From Selaginella moellendorffii (taxonomy: Eukaryota; Streptophyta; Lycopodiopsida; Selaginellales; Selaginellaceae): a DNA stretch of 64,000 bases. The stretch spans positions 2,899,823 through 2,963,822 of the forward strand of contig NW_003314270.1 of NCBI RefSeq assembly GCF_000143415.4. Reading direction: 5' to 3'. The first letter of the stretch is position 1. Each line of letters starts with the position of its first letter. Shown here piece after piece: positions 47,136-58,211 of this stretch. The notes under the pieces are model-generated. The model searched no databases. It saw only the letters and a list, made by a program, of their open reading frames with translations, and was not told the origin of the DNA. Position numbers and translations under genes: made by a program.

Positions 47136-47402
47136 AGAGAAGAAACGCCATGGGAAACAGGGAGCCGATGAACCATAGCGTGACCATGGTGACCAAATTG
47201 TTCAAAGGAATGTACTGAACGTTGATCAAAAAGTTAACTTGTTGCATTGAGAATCATACACTTCTCTATGCAAAATGTGGAAGCCTGGACTCGTACTCAA
47301 CGAAAGGAAAAAGATTGTTGGAAACCAAACTAGAAAGGAAACATCTACTGATCAAAACGAAAATACTGTCCAGCCGCACCATGACAAGCTTTCCTCCCCA
47401 GA

Positions 47403-47620
47403 CTACCAGATTAGAACGGTTAAGATGTGCAGCCGGATGAAATGAAAATACCAGATAGGCACCAGAAATGGCTCTTCCAGGAGCTCTTGAATCTGATTTA
47501 AGTCCGGGCCGCCACCCTCTAGTTTCTGCAGCAGAAGATAGATCCTGTCGTCATCGTCCAGTGTAAGTAGCCTTACGGAGTTATCTTCTGGAAGCTCCAA
47601 ATAGTCCCAGGTTAAATCCC
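47403..47620 (-). other. Possible lost exon downstream of the NTPase gene
   Basis: Directly beyond the stop codon of the gene at 47632, the minus strand reads FWDLTWDYLELPEDNS, then LDDDDRIYLLLQKLEGGG and PDLNQIQ. Copy B keeps the same text near 58180-58060, but there it is in frame with the preceding stop codon. It may be a former C-terminus or an alternative exon. Confidence 0.35.
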
Positions 47621-47631
47621 AAAATCCTAAT

Positions 47632-49778
47632 TTAAACGTCAATGGCTGAAAGCAAGACGTAGATGTTCTTGTAGTTCTTGGGGGACGGGTCACTGATGCC
47701 GCATTTCTTGGCCTCCACTTCCAGCAATTCTCTCGTCTTCAGTCTCTTGTAGAGTGCCCATTTCCGAGGAGGCAAGCTCTTTAGAAGTTGGCGATAGCTG
47801 TGCTCTTGCATGGCTTTGGCCTTCTTCCTCCGTTCCATTTCCCTCTCCCTGACTTCCCCGAGCTTCCGGAGGAGCAACACTTCCTCCTGTCCCAGACTTT
47901 GGTCAAAGCACTGATCAAACTGGAGCTGTTCCCTCTGGTACTCCACCAACGACTCTTGTGACTGAACCAGCCTGCTGGACGTGGGCGATGAACCTCCTCT
48001 GGAAGAAGAAGCTGAACGTCCACTGGAAGAAGAAGCCTTCCGGGACTCCTCCAACGATTCTACCTTCACAGGGCAGAGGTAAACATAGTACCAGATGCAG
48101 GGTCCAGTGTACCAGCGTTCCACTTGTGCTCGTTGCATGAACTGATACTCCGTTTTGGTGTGTCCCTCCAGGCTGACAGTCACCTGAAGCGCTAAGAAAT
48201 GCATCACCCCTTTCTCGTCAACCCACGCGATAACCCCGTCAATGTACTTGAAAGAGTACCTGCCTGGTTTCAGGTACACAGGCTTGAAAGGCTCCCACTG
48301 GCTTGGATCTAACCGCACGGGTTCACCGTTTAGACTCTTCAGCTCCACTGGACGACGCACACGCTGCTTGAATTTCAACCCCACCGCCATGATAGCCTCT
48401 GCTACAAACCCCTCGCAGGCCCATCCGATCTGGGGCCAGATGATGTCCGGGTCATCGGGTTTACCCTTCACAATGGCCGGGAATGTCGGTGAACGGAAAA
48501 CCAGGCCCTTCAAACGCTCCAAAGCTGCCTCTAAATGGACTGCATAGATGAAGTCGGTGCAGAAACTACCATCTCCGCTGACAAAACTCTTGGACACCGA
48601 TGCAGGATCACGTAAAGATTCCTCCGGGCCCTTGTAATCCTTGATGTACTTCCGTATGGATTTGAATGGTTCTCCCTGCTTAAACTTCAGCAGCACCGCC
48701 TGCCACGCCTGCTCATCATCTAGGAAACCCTCTAGTTCCATCTTCCCAGGATCTTCGTACACTCGCGTTTCCATGGCACCCGTTCGGACATCCAGCACCC
48801 CAAAATTTTTAAGCCTGGGCCTTTTCCTTGAAAAGGAGGTACCGGTGATGTCTCGTACATACTCGTCACACGCACTGCTGAGGTAGAACAAGGACATGGG
48901 GTGCTTTCCAGCAAACAAGAGAACATCCTCCTCACGGTCCGGATGGTTCTTGAGCATCCCTCCAAGGACGATGGTGGTTCCTCTTATGAACGAAGAATAC
49001 TCCTCCTGTAGCGCGGATAATTCAATAAAAAAGCACCCGGAAAAAACAAAAGGGAAATGAGGCTTACCTCGCCAAAGTTATCTTTCAGCTCGTACTCTTC
49101 CATCTGGCTTGCGCCCACTCTCACGTCATGAGCTTCAGGAGACAAGGTCTTGATTACAACGTCGCACCCTCTTTCCAAAGCTTCCAGCCACTTTTTCGCC
49201 TCAGCTCGCGTGCGTGTTGCTTGAGTTGTGCGTGAAGTACCATCCTTGTGTTGATCATCGTAGTTCTCCTCACCATCACTCACAAAGAAAATAAAATCCC
49301 CAGCCGCCTTTCTGCCCTCGAGAAAGTCAGACAACGACTCCACAGAGCTGACGCGTTCAATCTCTGCAAGCGCTTCCTCACTGTCACTGTATGCAAACAG
49401 AAGAGAGTCCTGAACTTGGCGCAGCACGTCCTCACAAGCGTCCAGGTACCAAAAGCTTATTGCTCGTTGAGAGCGTCCAACAAGCTCCACTGCAACCGCT
49501 CGCAAAATGCAACTCTTTCCTTTCCCCCTGGCACCAGTAATGAGCACGCCCCGAGTCGGGGATTGTGGGTCTTCTTCTATAACCAGCCTCATGATGTCCA
49601 AGTACGCCGAACGACCCACAAACTCAAATTCCCGTGGTGGCCTCTTGCCTACGGCGGAGGTACTCAAACCTGGAAAGGGCAACGTCTGCAACCGGCCTGG
49701 AGTCTGAAGCCTGGCGAAATCCACATCGCGGAGCCGCGCCTTCACACGCTCCGCCTCCGCCTTCTTTCTTGCAAGCAT
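47632..49778 (-). CDS. P-loop NTPase fused to Crinkler/RHS-like REase-type domain, copy A (694 aa)
   Basis: Exon 1 is 49778-49068, exon 2 is 49005-47632. The start (MLARKKAEAERVKARL) was chosen because GCTGCCATG is shared with copy B. Seen: Walker A GARGKGKS at residues 82-89 and a Walker B-like strand FIFFVSDGEE at about 163-171. At about residues 482-515 comes a block VYLKPGRYSFKYID.GVIAWVD then LALQVTVS, with D493 and Q-x-T-V-S. Then come a Ser-rich linker and a charged coiled coil (LRKLGEVREREMERRKKA). In Crinkler (CRN) and RHS proteins, an NTPase is likewise followed by a PD-(D/E)xK-like domain with an Asp and a [QE]-x-T-V motif; known members act on DNA in the nucleus, and some trigger cell death. 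The family link is inference from motif order. No signal peptide is evident. Confidence 0.75.
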
Positions 49779-49811
49779 GGCAGCTGCCAAGAACCCTAAC
49801 CTGAATTCCAA

Positions 49812-50225
49812 ATAAGTCTAACGGTTTAGGGTTTATGAAATCATGCAGACAGACACGAGCGCGGTAAGAGAGGTGAGTCAATCTGCCCTGCTTTCAGGGT
49901 TTTCTTTGGGCTGCCCAAATCGGTGATCAGCCGTGAATCTCCGATTCTCCGGAGGGCGAGCCCCATTGTTTGACAAGAAGCCCGAGAACAGAGCCGGGCT
50001 CGAGAGCGGACGATCTGTTCTCAGGTCGGGCTCTGTTCTTATTTGATAGAGATCTAACCAGCATGTAACGCAGGTCTGGATAATCATCGAGTCCCTTTAA
50101 TAAGCTCTAGTGTTTCCAGCATTGGAGACCTAACAATGAACCCACACATCCTATAGCATAGCCTGTAATGTTGAAATCCAGCATATAGTCTAGATCTCCC
50201 TTTGCGGCCAGGAGTGTAATACAAT
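49812..50225. other. Spacer with imperfect inverted repeat
   Basis: Likely promoter side of the NTPase-type gene. AGAACAGAGCC near 49985 is mirrored near 50030 (GGCTCTGTTCT), giving an 11-bp perfect stem with a loop of about 35 bases. No gene seen. Confidence 0.4.
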
Positions 50226-50510
50226 CTATCTCACAAACCTGTAGCAATGGACAGTTCTTCCACCCTTGTTGAAGTGCCGAGTGTAGTAACTGGTTAACAT
50301 CTGCAGGCCTAGAGGTCCATCGTGATGGAGCTCCAGAGAGTGTAAAGCCTCCCTACTGACGAGGAACATGGGATCTATAGCAAACCAGAATTTCAATCCA
50401 AGCCTTAAGCTGGGAAGCTGTTTGGATAACCTTGCCTGCTCGAATCCATCGTTAAATCTGCTCAGGATGAGAAGAAGCAAGTCGTCAGGGAGATCGGCAT
50501 TGCTTCAGCT
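50226..50510 (-). pseudogene. F-box-like protein fragment
   Basis: The minus strand reads ADLPDDLLLLILSRFNDG, which matches the start of a plant F-box (LPDDLLLxILSRL), then LGLKFWFAIDPMFLVSR and HFNKGGRTVHCYRFVR. The frame has a stop immediately upstream of the F-box and no ATG before it, and it is too short for a full F-box protein. Either a fragment or one exon of a broken gene. F-box proteins recruit substrates to SCF ubiquitin ligases. Confidence 0.35.
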
Positions 50511-53500
50511 TCTTCACAGTCTTCTGCTTCTTCAGCTTCTTCACCACCTTACTTTACGGAAATAGTTTATTCCGGGAATCTTCTTGAAGAGTATATACAG
50601 GAATCTTCCTAAGAGTATCTTCATTAGAACATACCAGCTCCAATCTAAGATTGCCAAAAGTTCGGTGATCAAAGACACTCTTGGAGTTTGTTATGCTCTC
50701 CTTTTAATTTGTTAACTTGATTATGGCTTCTGCAAATATAAAAATTCCAAAATAACTTAGGCACAAAGAAAAGCTTGAATAAATTTCTTCCATTTTTCGA
50801 ATAATAGTTTTTTTTGGTTATATCAAAAATTTTGATATATAAAAATATAATATTAATATCAAAGTAAAATACCATATTGATAGCCATGATGTATGCATGT
50901 GGAGTGACACCCCTCATCCTGCCACCACAGACGTTCTACTAGATACTTAATTTTTAATTTTAATAATTATTTTTATTAATTTATTTATGCATATAATTAA
51001 AATATCATTTAAATTGAATATTTTTACTAAGAAAATCCTAGTCTATCAGCAATCAACCAACTTAACAAGTCCATATTAACAAGCCTTTGTCTATTTGTTA
51101 ATCTCAACATTATAATTTCTTGGTCATGAGGGAGAATTGTAATTATGCATATCACCTATTCAACTTATTACCTCTTTCTTTAAAATATTTCATTAGCAAA
51201 TCTTTCATCACCCAAATCAAACTTGTTAACAAACCAACTACATTATTAGGTCACGAAACATTAATGTTAAATTAATTGCATTTAATAATTAAAAAGGTAT
51301 AGTTCAGTAGCATTCAATCCTTATTGCATCTTTATTTTTACCTTGTGAAAATTGTCTTTATAGAAGATAATGTATTTCTCAAATATAACAGTAGCTTTGC
51401 TCAGTATGATCCTATTTGACTTCTTATATTATTTTATTGCCAACCATGAAGCCATTGAGCTTGAATTGATCATAGACAAGCACTAAATTTTTTTTCTAAT
51501 ACATATTTTTTTTAAATGGTTTAATAAGTGGCTTTAAATTTTAAATAAAACTATTTTTCTATGCACTTTATCATAATACAAAGGGTTTTCTTAGTTAAAT
51601 TGAGTAACAAACATTCCTGGTGGCCTACAACTAATATATCAATACACTACCTTTCTTCTAAATATATTTTATCAGTATTCCAAAAAACATTCTCATGTAC
51701 TTCCATTGTGCTCATGTCTTGCCAAATTTCAATTAATATCAAATCTGTTAGACAACCAGCCTTGAAGGTTCTCTCCTAAGTCATAGGTCATACAACAATT
51801 TTTATTAATTTTATTACATTTAATTACTAAGTAGGTATAGCTTAGTGGTAGAGCAATTGGTTGTAGTCAGATGTAGTCGATGGGTCATTAGTTTAATTCC
51901 AGTTGCCTCCTCATTTTTCTAAAATTCAACCTTTGGTCAAATCAAACATGTGAGCAGTTGACCAAGGAAGACCATAAAAAACAATGGGATTCTATAATCA
52001 AACATATCATCTTGTTACCAATAATAGAGTTTTTAAACTTAACCACCTTAGACTTATATGTTACAAACACTAGTAGTGCTATTTGTTGTTTGTGTGTTGA
52101 TACTGTTTGGTTCTTTTTTAAAAAGCCTACCCTTCAAGTAGAGTGGACTAACTCCAACTCAGAGCTTGATTGTTTAAAAATCTTGATGAGCAAAAGAATT
52201 CAAATTGAGTTTTCATATGTTGTTGAGGTTTAGGCTTGAGGATTTTTGTTGTTATTGTTGTTAGTATTTGAGTTTGTGCCTAAGAAACAATGGAGTAATT
52301 ATTGGGAAAATCAATAATTGACACAATAGTCAATTGATATCAACTTCAATTGTTTTACTTGCTATTTGTATGTGTGACAATGAGAAGTATAATAGTTGAG
52401 ATTATCCCTAAAAATTTGAACCAATTAATTCATAAATACCTCATGATATATAAACTATAGTCACTTCTTTAACACACCCTTATTATTTGTGTCCTTAATT
52501 TGTCCATACATGCACCACTTGATTTGTAAATATGATATTTTGACAAAAAATAAACTTAATATAAGTGCAGCATTGACATTCTCTTTGAAAATATTTAGGT
52601 GCAAAATCTGCTCTCTTCACATGGCAAAGGAAATTTGCAATTATCTTGGTCAACTTGGAGATTTCACCTATGCATGGAAGCTCTAGATTTGTGCATGTAC
52701 TACAAGTGTAATCATAATTCACCTCATGAACAAACCCACTCAAGTGTGAAACAACAATACAAAGCATATTCAGTTGTATACAGAGTAAGTAATAGTAACT
52801 ATTGAACTCTCAAATCCTCTTAATGTAGAATGGCCTCCGTTTTTTATGAATAGTGACTGGGAATAACTTACACTTAAATTTCAAATATTATTCAGCCTAT
52901 ATTCAAACTTAATATTAGTTCAAAGAAATATATTAGAAAGTAAAAAATCACACTAACTATCTCACAACTATGATTATATCATGAATTTATATTGCATGCC
53001 TCATTTCATAATAACTAGCACTCTACACAATCCACTCATATGAAGTGTTCAAGCTAATAATTAAAGCGTTGTACAACAAATCTCAAGTTCTAGAACCACC
53101 TAACCAAAGTCAATAAACACTAATCACCTTATCAAAAAATATTCAAATAGTCATGACTAAATATGCTTGTCTCTAAAATTGACTTTTATATATTAAATAA
53201 AATTTTCAATCATGTAATCTCTTTACTTATTATTCTCATTAAGTTATATGCATGACTTACTTTTGTCCCAAAGTCAACTATGCATATTCATCTCCTAGAT
53301 GCAGATTAGTACAAAATTACATAACATGAAATTTACATTCTACATTGACTTTTTAGTCTGGATATGCTCACAACTTAGCAACAAAAGAATAGAGTACTTG
53401 CCTATAAAAATTCCAAAAGTGAGGAATGTGAAATTTTAGAGCTTTATGCTTCACCATATCATTGTTATTGGAAATATTTGAGTTCTATATGCCCAAAACT

Positions 53501-53735
53501 ATTAAATGAGAGACTCTTTTTTCACTTCAACTAAATTAAAAATATATAAAAATTATATGAGCACTAGTGTTTCAAATAACCCACCTATTGAAAACTATCA
53601 TCTTAAGCCACAACTTATATCCTCTAGCCACCAAGTAATTATTTTAACCCCATAGCATGATATCCATCTCTTGCTATTGGTAGTTAAATGATTTTAGTTG
53701 CCCTAGAAGCTATTTTATCCCCATTTATCCCCCAA
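50511..53735. other. AT-rich intergenic DNA
   Basis: Very AT-rich with only short, unsupported frames. It holds the tRNA-like relic at 51829-51908 and a diverged partial copy near 51293 (GGTATAGTTCAGTAG). Confidence 0.5.
51829..51908 (+). other. tRNA-like relic (anticodon position GTA)
   Basis: A D-arm-like TAGCTTAGTGGTAGAGC is followed at the right spacing by an imperfect anticodon arm with loop TTGTAGT, and by a weak T-arm (TTTAATT loop). The ends GTAGGTA and TGCCTCC pair at 6 of 7 positions. Stem mismatches and a T-loop lacking the standard TTCRA argue against a working tRNA. It resembles organelle-type tRNAs, so it may be a transferred relic. Confidence 0.3.
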
Positions 53736-55540
53736 AGTTCCAAGGATCCATGATGATAGTATATCCAAATCTCATCCCATGATCATTAACCTACTAAGCC
53801 AAGGGGAATTAACACTTCCATTTCTGCATTGAATCTACCTCCAGTTATTCCATGTGAGGCAACTAATCATCCACCCGTACCCCAGTCTCACGGTTTCCGC
53901 ATTAAATCTACTAATCTTTCCATTGCGTAGATCCACGATGATAGTATATCCAAATCTCATCCCATGAACCTACTAAGCTAAGGGGAATTAGCACTTCCAT
54001 TTCCGCACTGAATCTACCTCCAGCTATTCTATGTAAGGCAACTAGTCATCCACCCGTACCCTAATCCCACGGTTTCCACATTAAATCTACCACATTAAAT
54101 CTACTAATCCCACGGTGGAAACTGAATCTACCTCCAGCTATTCTATGTGAGGCAACTAGTCATCCACCCGTACCCTAATCCCACAGTTTCCACATTAAAT
54201 CTACCACATTAAATCTACTAATCCCACGGTTTCCACATTAAATCTACCAATCCTTCTATTGTGTAGATTAGCGATTCTATGTGAGGCAACTTTCATTGTG
54301 AATTAGCACGTCCATTTCCGCACTAAATCTACCTCCAACTATTCCATGTGAGGTAACTAGTCATTCACTCGTACCCCAGTCCCATGGTTTCTGCATTAAA
54401 TCTAATTGTGAACTAGCACTTCCATTTTCGCACTGAATCTACCTTCAGCTATTCCATGTGAGGCAACTAGTCATCCACCCATATACCAATCCTTCCATTA
54501 AATCTACTAATCCCACGATTTCCACATTAAATCTACCACATTAAATCTACTAATCCCACGGTGGAAACTGAATCTACCTCTAGTTATTCTATGTGAGGCA
54601 ACTAGTCATCTACCCATACCCTAATCCCACGGTTTCCACATTAAATCTACCACATTAAATCTACTAATCCCACGGTTTCCACATTAAATCTACCAACCCT
54701 TCTATTGTGTAGATTAGCGATTCTATGTGAGGCAACTTCCATTGTGAACTAGCACGTCCATTTCCGCACTAAATCTACCTCTAACTATTCCATGTGAGGT
54801 AACTAGTCATCCACCCGTACCCCAGTCCCATGGTTTCCGCATTAAATCTAATTGTGAACTAGCACTTCCATTTTCGCACTGAATCTACCTTCAGCTATTC
54901 CATGTGAGGCAACTAGTCATCCACCCATATACCAATCCTTCCATTAAATCTACTAATCTCACGGTTTCCACATTAAATCTACCAATCTTTCTATTGTGTA
55001 GATTAGCGATTCTATGTGAGGCAACTTCTATTGTGAACTAGCACTTCCATTTCCGCATTAAATCTACCTTTAGCTATTCCATGTGAGGCAACTAGTCATC
55101 CACCCGGAAACCATGGGATAAATCTACCTCTAGCTATTCCATGTGAGGCAACTAGTCATCCACCCGTACCCCAGTCCCATGGTTTCCGCATTAAATCTAA
55201 TTGTGAACTAGCACTTCCATTTTCACACTGAATCTACCTCCAGCTATTCCATGTGAGGCAATTAGTCATCCACCCATATACCAATCCTTCCATTATGTAG
55301 ATTAGCGATTCCATGTGAGGCAACTTCCATTGTGAACTAGCACTTCCATTTCCACACTGAATCTACCTCTAGCTATTCCATATGAGGCAACTAGTCATCC
55401 ACCCGTACCCCAGTCCCATGGTTTCCACATTAAATCTACCAATCCTTCCATTGGCAACTTCCATTGTGTAGATTAGCGATTCCATATGAGGCAACTAATT
55501 ATCCACCTATACCATAGTCCCATGGTGGATACTTTCGTCC
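53736..55540. repeat. Complex satellite with higher-order structure
   Basis: Basic words recur throughout: GTGAGGCAACTAGTCATCCA, ATTAAATCTACC, CCCACGGTTTCC, TAGCACTTCCATTT, GTGTAGATTAGCGATTC. The simple unit is about 150 bp. A larger unit repeats at about 446-448 bp: CACGGTGGAAACTGAATCT at 54111 and 54557, and TGTGTAGATTAGCG near 54258 and 54706. Unit order is scrambled at both ends. No coding potential. Confidence 0.9.
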
Positions 55541-56599
55541 ATAAATACTTCACACAAGAGGAAGGACATACGCATGAATGCTTAATATGTACGATTTTAA
55601 ATTTAGGGGTAGGAATACACCTTACTCAAGGGTATATTATATTTTTAAGTAGCCATTAATCAATAGGAATTGAACCTATACCATTTATTCTGATACTAAT
55701 TATAGCCCATCTTATCTCTTTCCCCTTAAACCAATTGGAAAAGGAGCAATTACTTGATGAGAGAGCCCTTAGTGGCTATTTTATCCTTATTTATCTCTCA
55801 AAGTTCCAAGGATCCACAGTGACAATATATTCAAATCTCATCCCATGATCACATGCGCTACAGAGGCTTTTGAAACCATTATAAATGATAAAATGTTTGT
55901 TGCAAATGCCTTTAGTGCTTAAGTAGCATCCTCTAAAACTAACAGTTGCCTATTTTCTTTAATATCTACTTACTTCAAGAATATCTTTAATACCTCCTCT
56001 TTGTCATTCTATCAAATGGCCAAAAATTTGTCTATATAAGTTACATAATTAAAAGCTCATCTATAACATCTTGTGCCTCCCCACCACAATATTAATATTA
56101 GCATCACCATTGTCATGCCTCCCCTTTATTATCTTTACACATGAATATAATGACATTGCAATTTTGCACAATTGTATAGCTTAAACCCTATAACCTTGAA
56201 ATCCTTTGAACTTTCAATAACACACTTCATCACATATGCTATAAAGTTTAGATATCTAAACTAACAGCCAAGATTAATTTACAGGATTTTCTAAGTTTGC
56301 AAAAAGTTGAGTTTGAAGTTTCACCACTTTATGTGGCCCGAAAAAAATATGTAGTAGGTTCTAAAGAGAAGAAGTGTTATTCTCAAAAGTCTATGAAACT
56401 TAACACTATTTAGAGCTTCCAATAAATAATTGGAACCATAAGGCTAACAACAAGATCTATCTTCTATTACAAAAACTAGAGGGTGGCCACATAAGTGACT
56501 ATTACCTCATATTCAAAATGAAGAAGAGCCCTTAGAATTTTGAGCTATTTCTGGTGTTGATATGGTATTTTTAGTTCATCAGGTTACCTCACTACATAT
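55541..56599. other. AT-rich intergenic DNA with T-arm-like hairpin
   Basis: No gene. At 55663-55679 the minus strand forms a perfect 5-bp stem ATAGG/CCTAT around TTCAATT, again a T-arm or B-box-like hairpin. Confidence 0.45.
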
Positions 56600-57479
56600 A
56601 TAAATCATTTGCAAGATAAGCTGTGGTTTTTGTTTCAAGAATCTTCAAGTGCATCCATATATGAAATGCCACTGCACTAGCAAATCCCCTCAACCTCACA
56701 AAATTATTGAAGCCCTATAAGAAATACCATAGTGAAGACCCTCCAATTCAGAAATTCATTTACTCATCATCGAAATGTAAAGATCTCCATCTTCATCTTC
56801 ACTCTTGCTAACTGAAAAAGTGTTGGATTTGAATCCTAATAGCAATCCTGTAATTTATACACGTGTTTACAACATTTACATTTGAGTCCAATTTCACAAA
56901 TTTGAGCTATAAGCAAGACTTACTCATTATGGATGTCTCTAGGCACCGCCAAAAAACTAAACCAATTTCACTGCCACAACAACCACACTAGTGAAATTGA
57001 AAACCTTTTCCTCCTCAAGAACCCTAAGTTACACTTACACAATGATAATGACAATGAATGGGATATCATATTCATGCTACATATATGACCCATCATTTTA
57101 TAGTCTATATGTCCATCTCATTGGCATCTAGATTAGAGAATGCCACCTAGACTATGCCACACGTGGGTTTTCTGAGCAAGTGCAATATAGGGAATTTACA
57201 AATAGCACACCATATAATCAAAGATGTATAGTGCTTATGTTAATGTTTCTTATTCAAGTTCATGAAGTTCACAAGTCAACTACAACTTAAACACCAAAAC
57301 ATGCTATTAAACCAGGCATAAGATTGCATGTAGTAGTTGAGCAAGCTGAGGTTGTGGCAATTAACTGGCATGAGTCTGTGGTGGGCATGAGTATGTGGCG
57401 GTTGACCAACCTGAGACCAAGGAATGTGCAGCTATATGTAAATGGAGTTATATGAAAAGTACTATAACAACGTTTTGTT

Positions 57480-57610
57480 TTAGATTTCAAACATGTAGCA
57501 CAAGATGGCCTGCGTTGCTAAACCGGACTCTTCAGCAGCCATGGCTTGGTGTACCCACTTTGCCAGCCCCCAAAACTCCTCAACAGCCTTCAGGTTCTAT
57601 GCTGCTGTAG
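57480..57610 (-). pseudogene. Partner of the hypothetical 47-aa frame, start lost
   Basis: The minus strand reads NLKAVEEFWGLAKWVHQ and then MAAEESGLATQAILCYMFEI before a stop. Upstream, a small deletion removes the ATG and introduces a TAG. The reading frame is otherwise conserved with 46992-47135. Confidence 0.35.
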
Positions 57611-58211
57611 AGAAGAAACGCCACAACCGATCGCATTTCTCGGCTGGGAAACAGGGAGCCGATGAACCATACCGAGACCATGGTGACCAAATTGTTCAAA
57701 GGAATGTAGTTAACGTTGATCACTTGTTGCATTGAGAATCACCGTCAATGGCCAATGCATCATTGGAGTATGTTCTATGACCAATACAGAACTAAAATTT
57801 CAATTATAATCCTTTACACTTCTCTATGCAAAATGGACTCGCACTCAACGATTGCTGGAAAAAGGAAAACGATTGTTGGAAACCAAACTAGAAAGGAAAA
57901 GCACACAAACATCTAACGATCAAAACAAAAATACTGTCCGGCCGCACCATGACAAGCTTTCCTCCCCAGACTACCAGAGTAGAACGGTTAAGATGTGCAG
58001 CCGGATGAACTGAAAATACCAGATAGGCACCAGAAATGGCTCTTCCACCTCCGTTCTGAATCTGATTTAAGTCCGGGCCACCACCCTCTAGTTTCTGCAG
58101 CAGAAGATAGATCCTGTCGTCATCGTCCAGACAGGAGACTGGACGATGATGGACATCTTCTGGAAGCTCCAAATAGTCCCAGGTTAAATCCCAAAATCCT
58201 GAGAAACTAAT

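Larger units (their letters stand above)
46130..49800. repeat. Second tandem segmental duplication, copy A
   Basis: Collinear with about 56600-60370. Shared landmarks are GCAAGATAAGC, TTTTTGTTTCAAGAATCTT, the transposon end, ACAAGATGGCCTGCGTTGC, then the whole NTPase-type gene. The offset is about 10.5 kb. Confidence 0.88.

Noticed and set aside
48242-48886. Plus-strand frames opposite the NTPase-type gene
   Set aside because: Mirror frames of the well-supported minus-strand coding sequence, repeated identically in copy B for the same reason.
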